From Beroe ovata (taxonomy: Eukaryota > Ctenophora > Nuda > Beroida > Beroidae): a stretch of 41,894 nucleotides of DNA. Shown here one piece after another: positions 1 to 10,812 of the stretch. Within the stretch, counting starts at the first letter, position 1, and each line of letters opens with the position of its first letter. A model generated the notes under the pieces. It searched no databases and had not been told where the DNA came from. It was given only the letters and a program-made list of their open reading frames with translations. The stretch is from NCBI GenBank assembly GCA_946803715.1, contig CAMPET010000061.1:185887-227780 (forward strand), read 5' to 3'. The translations under genes were made by a program, and so were the position numbers.

Positions 1-28
<28 letters not shown>
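1..28. repeat. (TG)n microsatellite
   Basis: Nearly uninterrupted TG dinucleotide run at the window edge. It has no coding value. Confidence 0.95.
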
Positions 29-31
<3 letters not shown>

Positions 32-511
32 TCCAGACACATGGTCGAAATCAGTAGTAATTAATCACACTCCAGTATGTGTGGTGAAAGGTGTACAAAT
101 TTGAATTCAAGGTGGTCCGAGGAAGTACTTAGTGATCTTTACAATCTGATAGATCCATTACCTAGGTCTAATAGATAGGGATTTGTTGTTTGGATTTTGG
201 TGTCGTGTTTTAAATTTATGTATAACTTTGTTGCTTGACTGTCTTTCCAAATGAAAATCCGGGAGAGTCTAATGGACGGTGCCTTTCTTCTAAAGAAAGA
301 AGATATGGGTATGAGGTATCCTAAGAAAGTATGAAACATTTTCCAGGCTTCCTTTTATGAAGTTCTGTTTGGAACAGAATATTCTTCTTAAATAGACAAA
401 TTCCTAAGTAATTTCTCTAAAGCTCTCAACTCATATTACCCTCTGCAATGGAAGTAAGATGTGTGCCATTCTCAGTGAAGAGGTGGCAAGCAGACTAAAT
501 TGTAGTACAAT

Positions 512-760
512 TATCACCGCGTGTGTCTGTGTGTGTGTTTGTGTGTCTGTGTGTGTGTTTGTGTCTGTGTGTGTCTGTGTCTGTGTGTGTTCGTGTGTNT
601 GTGTGTGTGTATGTGTGCGCGTCCTTTTCTGTGTGTTTGTGTGTGTATCTGTAGGTGTCTGTATGTGCGCGTGTTTGTGTCTCTGTGTCTGCGTGTAATA
701 TGTACCTGTGATATTCTGTGTCTGTATTATGTGTGTGTGTCTGTATGGGTCAGTTTGTGT
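512..760. repeat. TG-rich degenerate microsatellite with an assembly N
   Basis: A roughly 250-bp tract of TG runs interrupted by C and A, with a single N at 599. Long Cys/Val-rich (plus) or Thr/His-rich (minus) reading frames here are artefacts of the repeat. The tract probably lies in an intron of the kinase gene that follows. Confidence 0.9.
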
Positions 761-950
761 GTGTTGGAAAGGGGCCATCATATTTACTACAATATGTTAA
801 ATGCTTTCTACACCTCCGTGTATTTGATCTTTTAATGATACTGTGAAGAAATTAAGGATATTTTTCTGATATTTCTGATATTTCTCTCTCTTTCTGATAT
901 TTCTCTCTCGAACATTTTCTCTCCCTCCAGCTCATTGGTCCATATTTCAG

Positions 951-2169
951 GGGTGTTGGCTGTATCCTATCTGAAATGTGCTCCGGCAAAGCACTTTTCC
1001 CGGGCTCAACTGTGGACGAGGAACTTTTCCTCATATTCAAGGTAATTTCCAATTTCAACGTGAATACCTTTTAACCTCTCTCGAAGACGCATGTGCTTTT
1101 TTTCATATATATCTTTTAAATAGTGGATATTTCTATGTCATTCCAATCTCAGCCCATAAAAGCGGCAACGCCCCACGGGGTGATTCAATCTGTAAAATCA
1201 ATCATAAGACCGTATGTATTGTCCATTCTCTATTACATCCCGATCTATTTTGGACAAGATGTATCACTTCTATCCCTCTCTTGAGAAACCCGGTTCAGCA
1301 GGTTTAAACGACTCAACTCACAGTTTATTCGTTGCGATGTCGATCCACTTGCGTCAGCAGCAATTTGTATGTTAGTGCTCAACTTGGTGTGAGGCGCGAC
1401 GACAATTTACTGATCATGACTTGTAATTTCGCGCGCACGCGCGTTTTAGCTGAGATTTGTGTAGAAAATAGTCAGACCGTGAGAAAGTTTGTATGAAATG
1501 ACGTAGGCATGTTTTTGGCTCAGTCGAGTGTGCCCGGAATTTGTTGTGGAAGTTATTGTAAACCTCATCTTATTTCAGACGAAAGGACTCCCGACTGAGG
1601 TCACTTGGCCGGGTGTTCACAAGATCCCAGACTTCATAGCTGGAGATTGGCCAGACAGTTTGGGAGAAAGTTTAGAGAAGCTCGGTCCGCGACTTTGTAC
1701 AGATGGAATTGACATGCTCGATAGATTACTAAAAGTGAGAGAAATTCTCTGATCCATGGTTTATTGTGGTTCGTTTGACACCACATCTCACTATCTCACT
1801 CACTTATCACGATCAGTACCCGCCACGATGGCGAATCAGTGCGGCGGAGGCCATGAACCACGTCTGGTTCTCCTCCCTGCCAGCTGCAGTCCACTCAGCG
1901 CCCCACAATGTATCCATATTCTCCTATCCGGGGGTTTCCCTAGTCCCTGATAACCTGGATCCTAACCCCTTCGACAGACAACGCAACAGTATGCGTGAGT
2001 AGTTACTCCTAATATTATCCATGAGATTGAGTAATCATAGTGGGTTGCTATATCAAATGAAGTTTTAGATTTCGTCTCTAGAAATTTGCACTGCGGGTTT
2101 TTTAGGTTTGGATTATTTCCAGGTGACAAGAAAGGCAAGAAGTCAAAAAACAGCACCACGACTGTCTGA
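951..2169 (+). CDS. Cyclin-dependent kinase of the PCTAIRE/PFTAIRE (CDK14-18) type, C-terminal exons (5' incomplete)
   Basis: Four exons: 951-1041, 1579-1734, 1817-1994 and 2123-2169 (stop TGA). The first opens by completing a Trp codon and reads GVGCILSEMCSGKALFPGST, the kinase subdomain IX region (usually D-x-W-G-x-G-C) followed by the CDK LFPGST element. The second carries LPTEVTWPGV, matching the CDK GTPxExxWPG stretch. The third has RISAAEAMNHVWF, the subdomain XI Arg region. Phases join cleanly (0, 0, 1). The N-lobe, activation loop and PCTAIRE-equivalent helix are upstream of the window, so the exact subfamily is uncertain; WPGV and the C-lobe spacing favour CDK14-18 over CDK1/2. The short last exon gives a basic tail (DKKGKKSKNS) ending T-T-V, a possible class I PDZ ligand. 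Serine/threonine kinase activity is inferred from family. Confidence 0.85.
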
Positions 2170-5040
2170 CAGAAGTCGTGCGATCAAATATCATAGAAAA
2201 TGTAACAATGGCATTACAATGCTGTATTTTATTGGAAGAGCTGGTTGAGCATTGATCCGATGTTAACTGTATATCAGAACAAGGAGCATCAGTTACAGCC
2301 TTGTAAAAAGTGTATGTCATTTCAGCGAGATTCAATATCCGGTCAGAACAGTTTCGAACTGAATATTTATAAGAAAAACAGAGCGTGTATCCAGTGATGT
2401 GTTTCAAATTGATTTTTCCCGAGGTGGTTGTATAATCGAGGACAGTTTACCTTATGAAAATCATGAATCATTCTCATTTCATGGATTCTCATATCACCTG
2501 AAGTTTGCATGAAGTTCATCCCGTGTGTCATTACCTCTTCACACTAATATCATTTGCTGTTTTTTCCATACGGTTTATCTCATTTCCCATTATTGTAGCC
2601 AAGGTAAATCAGAAGTAATGTTGCTTGAAATTCATTCCAATGACAAGTGAATCGGTTGTTACAGTATTATCCTTGTTAGCACAATTGGATAGGATTCATA
2701 ATTTAGGCGGAATTCATATAGAAATTACGATTTGTAGCAATATCGTAATAGTGAAGTGTTATGAACTTATGCGAGCAGCATATTTCGAGATTTCTAAAAT
2801 CCAAATAGCATGTTTATTTTTCGAAATTTACAATTTGATTTACAATTTTAAAACAGGAACTTTTTCTACTTTTCCAAGATTTAACATTTGCTCAGAGTGG
2901 AGACACTTTTTTAGATTTGTAAGAAACTAGGATTGATATTCGTTGCTAAGGACACCACCAGAAGAATACTAGCTTTAGAAATTTGATTTGTATCAGCAGT
3001 TTTGACAATGAAGAGCAGCTTATATAAAGTTATTGGTTTCGTAATATTGCTGGTCGAAAACCCGAGTAGAGTTTTTTGGAAAATGCGCAGCTGGTATGAT
3101 GCTATGAGCCCGCGAAACCCTGATTCCACGCCGTGTTTCATAACGCAGTTTTATTGTTAGTTTGTAAAAATTTGATTTATTGCAATGTTATAAATGGAAA
3201 TCTTGTCTATCTTTCTCTCGGATCCAGTCCAGCTAAACACGATCGATAAATCTCAAATCATGGCAACTGCTAGGATGAAATTCCCAGAGACACCAGATGG
3301 ACCATTGAAATAATGTGTCACACACCATATCCGAGTTTTATACGTCTAGCAAAACCCGTTATATAACCCCTATCTGTTTTCAATCTACCAGTTCCAGACC
3401 CCAAATACTTATCGATACGTCAGCTTGTTGACGTTCACGTAAGTCTGGCACCTGATCTCAATCACGTGACACCATGGTGTACAGCAACATCTGCTGTCAC
3501 TCTGCTGTCATTCTATACTTGTCGTGATGAATGGTAAACACTGACAGCCACTATCAGTATATGAACACTGTATCTGTATGAGTATAGTTATGTTTTCCTC
3601 AATGTCACCATACTCTTCCTACAAATCTGTCCGTTTTGGGGAGTGAGAGCTCTATTCGTTAAATCGCGCGGTATATATCAATGCAATATGTGCGATTGTG
3701 CACTGTGCAGGTCCAATCTGAATCATACATACTTTCCATTCCTATTCACTACTTGGTCATGGATCATGATCTCATCAAAACAAATGAGTTTCAGCTCCGC
3801 ATCATGATACTCAATCTCGCTGTAGTGTGTCGTGTGTTCCTTAAAGTTAAACTGTAGAAACTCAAGACGGGAATGACGCAACTTATACAATTTGCCTCGT
3901 TGGCAGGGGGCCGATATTGCTCCCTATATGAGAATGAAATTTGATCTTAATTTGTTAGAAATCAATAATTAGACCGATGTTTAGGGAATACTAGGGTGCA
4001 AAACATGGTGATGGTAAGTATCGCAACACAGTCAGTGTTCACGATGCCCGCATTGTTTGCATTAATCGGGGTAGTATTTTGTGAAAAATTGTGGTGATCC
4101 GTGAAACTGAAAATTTGTTTTCATAAAAGCATGGAGATCGTGTTACAGCTACTCAATTTCATGAGTTTGAGTAGTCTCAGATTGAGAGTTATGTATACAG
4201 TTGTTCAATGTTCATCCTATCAAGTAATATTTTGCATCTGTATTTTGCAGTGTTCATCAATTAGTAACCTAGCTGTTACCTAGCGTTGTAGATTGCTACC
4301 TTACTACCTATTAGCTGAAATCGTGCTTCCAGCAATAAAACTGTACATTGAGGAGAATTGAGCGCAGAGCCTGCATATGACGAATCTCAATATATTATAT
4401 GAGTTACTATGGTGATACTGCAATAGTGTGTCAGTCTGTGCTTTATTTGTGTGACAAAATTGAGTGCTTTTGTTTCGGCCAACGATAGCCTAGTCACGAA
4501 ATGTACGTGCCTATCATCTGCTCTGAGAATTACAGCTCAGAATCAGATTAGATAAGTTATCTTCTGTCAAATTTCTTCCGCGGATCCATTCAAGAATCGA
4601 TTTTACAGCGTATCACTATCAGTATACACTATAATCTGTTTTACGATTACGAAATATTGTACACTTTCTGTTGTCATAGTGATTTTTCAGTGAAAGTCGA
4701 AAGATTGTAGCTCAAATTTGCAGCAGCTGAAGCTATACAGAATTTTGTTGCTAGAAATTGAGTGTGAAACTTTCACTGAAAGTCGCTATTTTTTCATAAG
4801 CATGACACATTTTAATTATTATATCGGTATTCTGTGTAACTGCATCTATGAGTATGTACTTCCACTTCCAGCGATCATCATGGGAAAACGGTGATTCTAG
4901 TTCTTCAGCTGCCTACCTAAGCGAGTTACAGCTATACTAGCTGATACTGTGTCAGTGTGGAATCAAACGTGCAGCTGTTCTCTCTCTCTATAGTGTGACT
5001 GTGTGTACGTCAATCACACCCCTCCTAATATCACGCCGCC
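2170..5040. other. Intergenic, no gene recognised
   Basis: About 2.9 kb of AT-rich DNA with stops in all frames and no recognisable domain. Short repeated words such as CACTATCAGTATA (near 3550 and 4615) and GTGAAAGTCG/TGAAAGTCG (near 4690 and 4780) occur. It presumably holds the kinase 3' UTR and the promoter of the following SMP-C2 gene, but no core promoter element can be assigned. Confidence 0.6.
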
Positions 5041-8000
5041 ATGATACTGCAAATATTGGTGGGTGGTGTGGTGGGAATTGCAACCTACATCTACCTCCGT
5101 TATCTCGACAGAAAGAAGACAGATGAGATCGCGAAAACGGTGAGATTTTTGCATTATCGGACCATATTGTTGTCCAATATCCATTTGCTATTGGACGCTG
5201 ATGACTGTCAGTCTGACAGTGACAGCGTCCAACACGATTTGTAATGGTTCGATGGATGTCTTATTGCTTATATTAGACTGATTGAGTCTCTTGGGCACAA
5301 ATATGGACATGAATTCAAAACTGATGACCCATTCCATAATTAGAGGATTGAGGAGAAGGCCAAGGAAAATGCTGGTGAGATGGAAACAAAGCGAGAGTCC
5401 ATGGCTTGGATAAACTTCCTGCTGAAGCACTGGTCGGTACATCACCCAACTCCATATTTTGTCTTTTTTAAATTCAACAAGAATTACGCCCGTTATTCCC
5501 GACAGGCGGGCGTTATATTTCCACCCAGCCTTAAAAAGCAATCAGGGCAAAATTTAAATTTTAAGGTCTGGCTAAGTTGTAATTGGGCCGCATTGCCAAT
5601 TGCGCGATCTTTNCTGCTGAAGCACTGGTCGGTACATCACCCAACTACATATTTTGTCTTTTTTGAATTCAAAAATTAGGATAATTAGAATATGGGACAC
5701 ACTGAATCACATCGGACAACCTGTTTTTATCGATATTGATATTTCTCATGCTGTAGGTACCTGTTGGTGGACGAGCAACTACAGGAAGTTATCAAGGACG
5801 TGTTCCAGCCCATCTTGGACGATCTCAGTCTTCCACCACCCATCACAGGGGTTGAGTTGCTCTCAGTGACCTTCGGAGGCAGTCCGCCCTATTTACAGTA
5901 CACGCAGGCATCAAGGAGGGTTTGGGAGGATGATCCAAATAAAATGGTATGGGGATATTTGTATATTCACTCGGTTTATCTTTACTATTATTAGGGAAAC
6001 AAATCTCACACTGATACAGCGTTTACCTATTTGGGGGATATTGCTCAACCCACATTATAATTCATATCTCTCAACCTTGTAGTATTTGGAGTTGATTCTC
6101 GGGCCACGCGTGTGTTCGGAGGATTTTGCTGTTGTTCTCAATGTGAAGGGGCTCGGAAACGTGACGATGAGTCGGTTCAAATTCAGGGGAGATCTGAAGG
6201 TGAGATCTAACAGTGTCACATTTACGTGTGATCTAATCACAGTCTCAGTGTCTCACATCATGATGTGAGATCTAATCACAGTCTCACATCATGTGTGATC
6301 AAATCAGTCTCACATCATGTGTGATCTGATCACATACCCATGCACACGTACTTTGTATAATTATTGTACCCGAAGTCAGAAGAATATCACTCAAATTCCA
6401 GGGGTTTTTGCTCCTGATGAGACACAGCTGAACCCAAATCAAGCCAATTCTGTCTCTCCCTTCAGGTAACGGTGTTAGTGGACAAGTCCCTGCCATTCCC
6501 ATTCGTCAGTCAGGTGTATCTCTCATTTGCAGAGCGTCCAGACTTAACATTTGATCTTAATTACGGGTTGATAGGTGAGTCTCAGTCATGTGATGAATGA
6601 TGTGCACTCATTTTGTTACTTATTCGGTACTCTTTCCACAATGATCGAAACTGTGGTGAAAGATTTTGGTCCCAAATGGCACCACCGCAACACGTGACAG
6701 CACAATTCAATGAATTGTTCATGACAACTGCACACGCGATGTGACATGTCGTCATGATAACATGCATGTCGTCATGATAACATGTGTTATTAACAGGTGT
6801 TATTAAAATGTTATTATGTTCACCAGACATGGACACTTTCCCGGGTATGAAGAATAAGCTGATGGATATGATAGAGGAGGTGTTGTCTGACACTCTGGTG
6901 GATCCGGGACGATTCCTCATTGAGAAAACAGACTATGGATACGAACCCCGACTCATCAGGGGGGTCAGGAGGTTGAAAAGCACCGTCCTCTGTGTCAAGG
7001 TCAGGGTGAAACTGGAGTTGTCAATGTGTCATCAGTTGTCAATGTGGCATCAGTGGTTGTTCTCAAATGTCGAGTAACTGTAAGCTAATTAATTTGACTT
7101 TGAACTTATTCATAAACAACATAGACTGAAATTGCAGAGCAGTCTCAATTGTCTCTAGTGCAGTCACAATTGTCTCTATTCAAGAATAATGAAAAAAATC
7201 TTTGAATTTAATCCTGCGGTCTGAGTCATTTCATATTATCAGCACTTGAATGTAATCCTTGATGGAGCCTGCGACTATACACTTACAGAAATTAACGTTA
7301 ACTCCATGACCGGCTTGTCACATCACAGCACTATATTGATATCACCTACTGCAGGTGGGAATCAGCAGGAATCTCTCATATCAAGAGAAGAAGAGACCCA
7401 AGGAGAAGAGGCTGTCAATCGGTCTCCAGAGTGGTGCAGTGACCCACACCACGGACATGGTCTTCTTGAGGGAGTCCAAAACTCTGAACCTCTGGTTCCC
7501 AATATGTGTGCTTCAAGATAGGGTTTGTTGCTTGTACCAAATATAATCTATGTCATTAGCCATACCAAATGAGTTGCATAACACAAACAGAAGCTCCTCA
7601 AAATCCAGCTCCGTTTTTCAATCATCATTCCCCAGATTCTGCTCACTGTTCACAAAGCTAAGGTTAGGGGCGATGTGAAGATAGCGGAAACAGCGCTTAG
7701 CGCAGTTCAACTCAGTAAAAAAGAAGATGTTAGTGCTGCATCTCAAATCTTCTTTTGGCACCAGACATCTCTCAATGATAAAATTGAATACTTTCTCTCA
7801 TACTCAACATCTTCTTCTACAATTATTTCACCTTTTCAGGTCACTCTACTGACAACCAATGTGAAGGGTATAACTTTGTCTCTGAAGGCGTGTTTCTCGT
7901 CACTCCCTCACATTCCAATCAGACAGAGTGGAACTAAGGTGAGTGGGAGCAATGATGAATCCAATAGAGGCAATTTATCAAGTGTGTCTTATGTACATGT

Positions 8001-9860
8001 GTATTGGACACACTGTGTCCATTGTGTCCATTGATCAATGTTTGCCCATTGTGTCCATTAGACTAAAATTCCAGTTTGATGTCCATCAACAAGGGAAGAA
8101 TTGTAGATGTGTCCATTGTGTCCACCCAGATGCACAAGATCGATGTCCATTGTGTCCATTGAACATGTCCATTAGACATCGAAAATGCACAAATTGTGGC
8201 CATTGTGTCCACTGGTGTGCAATGGACAAAAATACCAAATTTTCATACAGAGCGGAATGTCTAATGGACGTCTAATGGATGTGCATTAGACGTGCATTAG
8301 ACGTGCATTAGACATTCCCTTATTGATGGACACAATGGACACATCTACAAATCTTATGACCCTTTTGCCAACAATGGCTTATCACACGTGGGGCCACGTG
8401 TCAAATAAATAATATGACACGTGTGATAGGCCATTTTGAGTGTGACCTCCCTAATATTATGTAACAGCTAATCAGAAATCGTGTCGCAGGTTGATGATTA
8501 CACTGAGTACTTTCTGATCCCACAACTCTCAACTCGTGATGTGATCAGGTGTCCTTCTGGGCTGGTGTACCTTCATATTCACAGGTGAATTACCTGTCAG
8601 TAGATTTAATTGCTTATATGAGTATGACAGGTCAAATATCTACATAATCTAGGCATAATATGCAATGCTTACATGATGATTTGAGTTTCCTAACATAAAA
8701 AAAATCATGACAAACAATTAAAAGCTGGAGAACATTTCAATCTAATTTCTCTCAAGACGTACACTTTGGCGCATTTTTAAACCTGAAACAGTGAAACACT
8801 CAATATATGCCTAACAAATGCCCACCCTCTCGTTCTCTATACAGGGCATGTGGCATACCCATCACAGATGTAGCTCACATAGGAACCAGTGACCCTTACT
8901 GCCAAGTTTTCCTCAACGGTGTGAAGCTATTCAAAACACAGGTTTTTATGCAATTGCAAATTCACAGGATGCTTGCTTGACAAACTTGAGGTTTTGGTTT
9001 ACATTGATAGTCTTTCTCAAGATACGTATAACTATACCCTCATTATATGGTCTCAAACCACCTTATATCAGGTTGTTCATAAGAACTTGAATCCGATATT
9101 CAACTTCTTCGAGGATTTCTGGGTGCAGAACATAACATCAGCCTGTAAGTTGGAAATAAAGTTGTATGACAAGGACAGGTTGTCAGTGGATGACTATGTC
9201 GGTCACGTGAAACTCAGTCTCATTAACGTGGTACCCAAGGTGAGCGGACACTATAAATAGCTATCATGTTTATACGTAGAATACCCAATGTCGCGAATGC
9301 CCAACAGGGATTATACCAAGTTTGGTACTCGCGACATTGGGTATTCCGTACTGTTACCGTTAATAGTTATATGACAATCGAGATGCATAATCGAGATGCA
9401 TCTCTGCTTTATTAATTTTATGATCACCAACCCTCCTAATCTTAAAGGTACCTACTGCATACTGTTTAACGTTACATAAACGCACTTAGCTCACTGAGTC
9501 GGCCCTTCGGGCGGCCTCATTGAGCGAGCTCGCAAAAAAGGACCCTCCTGGCCCATTTTGCTCGCGGGTTCAGCATCTATTAACAGTGGTGTAACAGTGG
9601 TGAAAACACCACTGTAACACTGTTACAGATGCCGCGGGGCTTACCAGCCCCCTGATATCCAATGTTTCATGCTGTTTCACTCTATGTATAACCGTACCCG
9701 CTTGCAGATCGTCAATCATGAGTTTGAAGTCCTGGATCCAGAGGGGAGGCAGATATCTCTCCTGTATCTAACAATTATCTTCCGCCCTCTTGAACTTCCG
9801 TCCTCGTCCGACCATCTCTGTAACAGTCTCCTCAACAATTTTGGAGGTCACGAAAAGTGA
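5041..9860 (+). CDS. SMP-domain and two-C2 lipid-transfer protein (extended-synaptotagmin/tricalbin type)
   Basis: Thirteen exons: 5041-5139, 5344-5432, 5757-5946, 6083-6199, 6466-6574, 6827-6999, 7355-7522, 7636-7662 (27-nt microexon), 7840-7938, 8490-8584, 8845-8941, 9072-9239, 9708-9860; all phases agree, giving about 527 residues. ATG at 5041 follows GCCGCC and starts a membrane hairpin (ILVGGVVGIATYIYL). A charged linker leads to WINFLLKHW and an SMP domain (DEQLQEVIKDVFQPIL to FPGMKNKLMDMIEEVL). C2A (RLSIGLQSG, ILLTVHKAK) lacks acidic loop residues and is probably calcium-independent. C2B keeps them (ITD, TSDPYC, YDKD, VDDYVG). Family role: ER-anchored tethering and lipid transfer at membrane contact sites. 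Two C2 domains is fewer than vertebrate E-Syts (3 or 5). The exon 2 donor (GTCGGT) is weak and lies in a 59-bp duplication; exon 7 and 8 ends are tentative. Confidence 0.82.
5419..5672. repeat. 59-bp direct duplication flanking inserted sequence and an N
   Basis: Bases 5419-5477 and 5614-5672 match at 57 of 59 positions. They include the end of SMP-C2 exon 2 and its donor. The 136 bases between them end in a single N at 5613. This could be a local duplication or an unresolved assembly join. Confidence 0.85.
6215..6335. repeat. Degenerate tandem and palindromic repeat in an intron
   Basis: About four copies of a TCACATCATGTGTGATCTAA-like unit of about 30 bp, partly self-complementary. It lies in the SMP-C2 intron between 6199 and 6466. 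Confidence 0.75.
8012..8345. repeat. Fold-back element built from TGTCCATTG units
   Basis: The left side carries repeated TGTCCATTGTGTCCATTGA and the right side ends in the complement TTGATGGACACAATGGACA, so the arms can pair. The middle holds short tandem copies of TGCATTAGACG. It lies in an SMP-C2 intron. A related element occurs at 12590-12900. Confidence 0.75.
8372..8436. repeat. Short inverted repeat around CACGTG
   Basis: The arms read CAATGGCTTATCACACGTG (8372-8390) and the near-complement ending GTGATAGGCCATT, with CACGTG in each arm. It is a small hairpin, probably a MITE remnant, in an SMP-C2 intron. Confidence 0.65.
9279..9346. repeat. Perfect 18-bp inverted repeat (hairpin element)
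   Basis: GAATACCCAATGTCGCGA at 9279-9296 is the exact reverse complement of 9329-9346, with a 32-bp loop. The same arm recurs at 12923-12940. Confidence 0.85.
9489..9628. repeat. Two further hairpins in the last SMP-C2 intron
   Basis: The first hairpin pairs 9489-9505 with 9509-9525 (about 14 of 17). The second, 9581-9628, has TAACAGTGGTG arms around a central AAAA. Neither resembles a known RNA gene. Confidence 0.6.
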
Positions 9861-10812
9861 TGATTTCGGGCTTATTACCACATGCTTCTCACATCTTTTA
9901 TAATATCCGGATGTGACATTTGAACCCTCCATTTTGCAAATGGAGTTTAACTTTAAATGTTGATCTTCAAGCATATGAATTAGGGTGTATTTAAATCTCA
10001 ATAGTGGTATTATATGGAATTATTGAGTTGCATTTCTGTAATAGATTGATCAGTATTGATGTATCTGATACATTGATAAATTGAAGCTTATTATCATTAC
10101 TTCTTGACGAACTCCCTAGTTTTTTATAGATTATACTGCTTCATATAAGCTTTAGTCAATGCCACAAGAGAAGAAAAAAGTTAATAAAATATTATTACGT
10201 TATGTGGATTGGAATGACAATAAAATAATAGCTGAAAAGCAATGCCACGAATTATAGCGAAAGAAGTATCGCTAGCTAAATGCATACCTCGTTCTGCGTG
10301 TATCTGGATGCAGGCGAGTATAACAGCTATAAGTATATCATGTATATGATATCTGTTTCCTGGGCGAGGCCGAGGAGGGAGCGGTGAAGCTCTTCGACCT
10401 CATGTGATTCAACACATATCATCAGCTACATTATTGTGGAACAACGGGCAATTATAGATCCGGTCTCATATTCCAAGTGAAATAGAGAAAGAAAACAAGA
10501 AATTGAATTTGATTCAAAATTAGAATCAAAAAATACCAAAATTGAAATCAAATAATTATCAAAAACTGAAATATCGGAAAAATCGCCCCCAATATCTAAG
10601 ATATTGATCTTTCGTTGTCCTCCGAAGTGAATTGTAAGCTTAAAGCTACATCTCCATTCTATAACTACTCGCTCTGAGGCTCTCACCAGTTTTCATAGCC
10701 AAGTTTCTATCACGACGTACCTACAATTAACAGTTTACGGAGCATAGAAAATTGCCTCAAGATCCATATTCGGTGAGATGAGCAGCCAATTCTTGCTGCT
10801 CTTTCACCATAT
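9861..10812. other. Intergenic between convergent genes
   Basis: AT-rich DNA between the SMP-C2 stop and the stop of the minus-strand acyltransferase. AATAAA at 10183-10188 on the plus strand is a candidate poly(A) signal for the SMP-C2 gene, though distant. No coding signal was recognised. Confidence 0.55.

Noticed and set aside
431-835. Long Thr/His- and Cys/Val-rich reading frames on both strands
   Set aside because: They are translations of a TG/CA microsatellite and include an N; no splice or domain support.
8012-8345. Regularly repeated TGTCCATTG words as a possible CRISPR array
   Set aside because: Spacing is irregular, there are no unique spacers of uniform length, and the site is an intron in an animal gene; it is a fold-back repeat.
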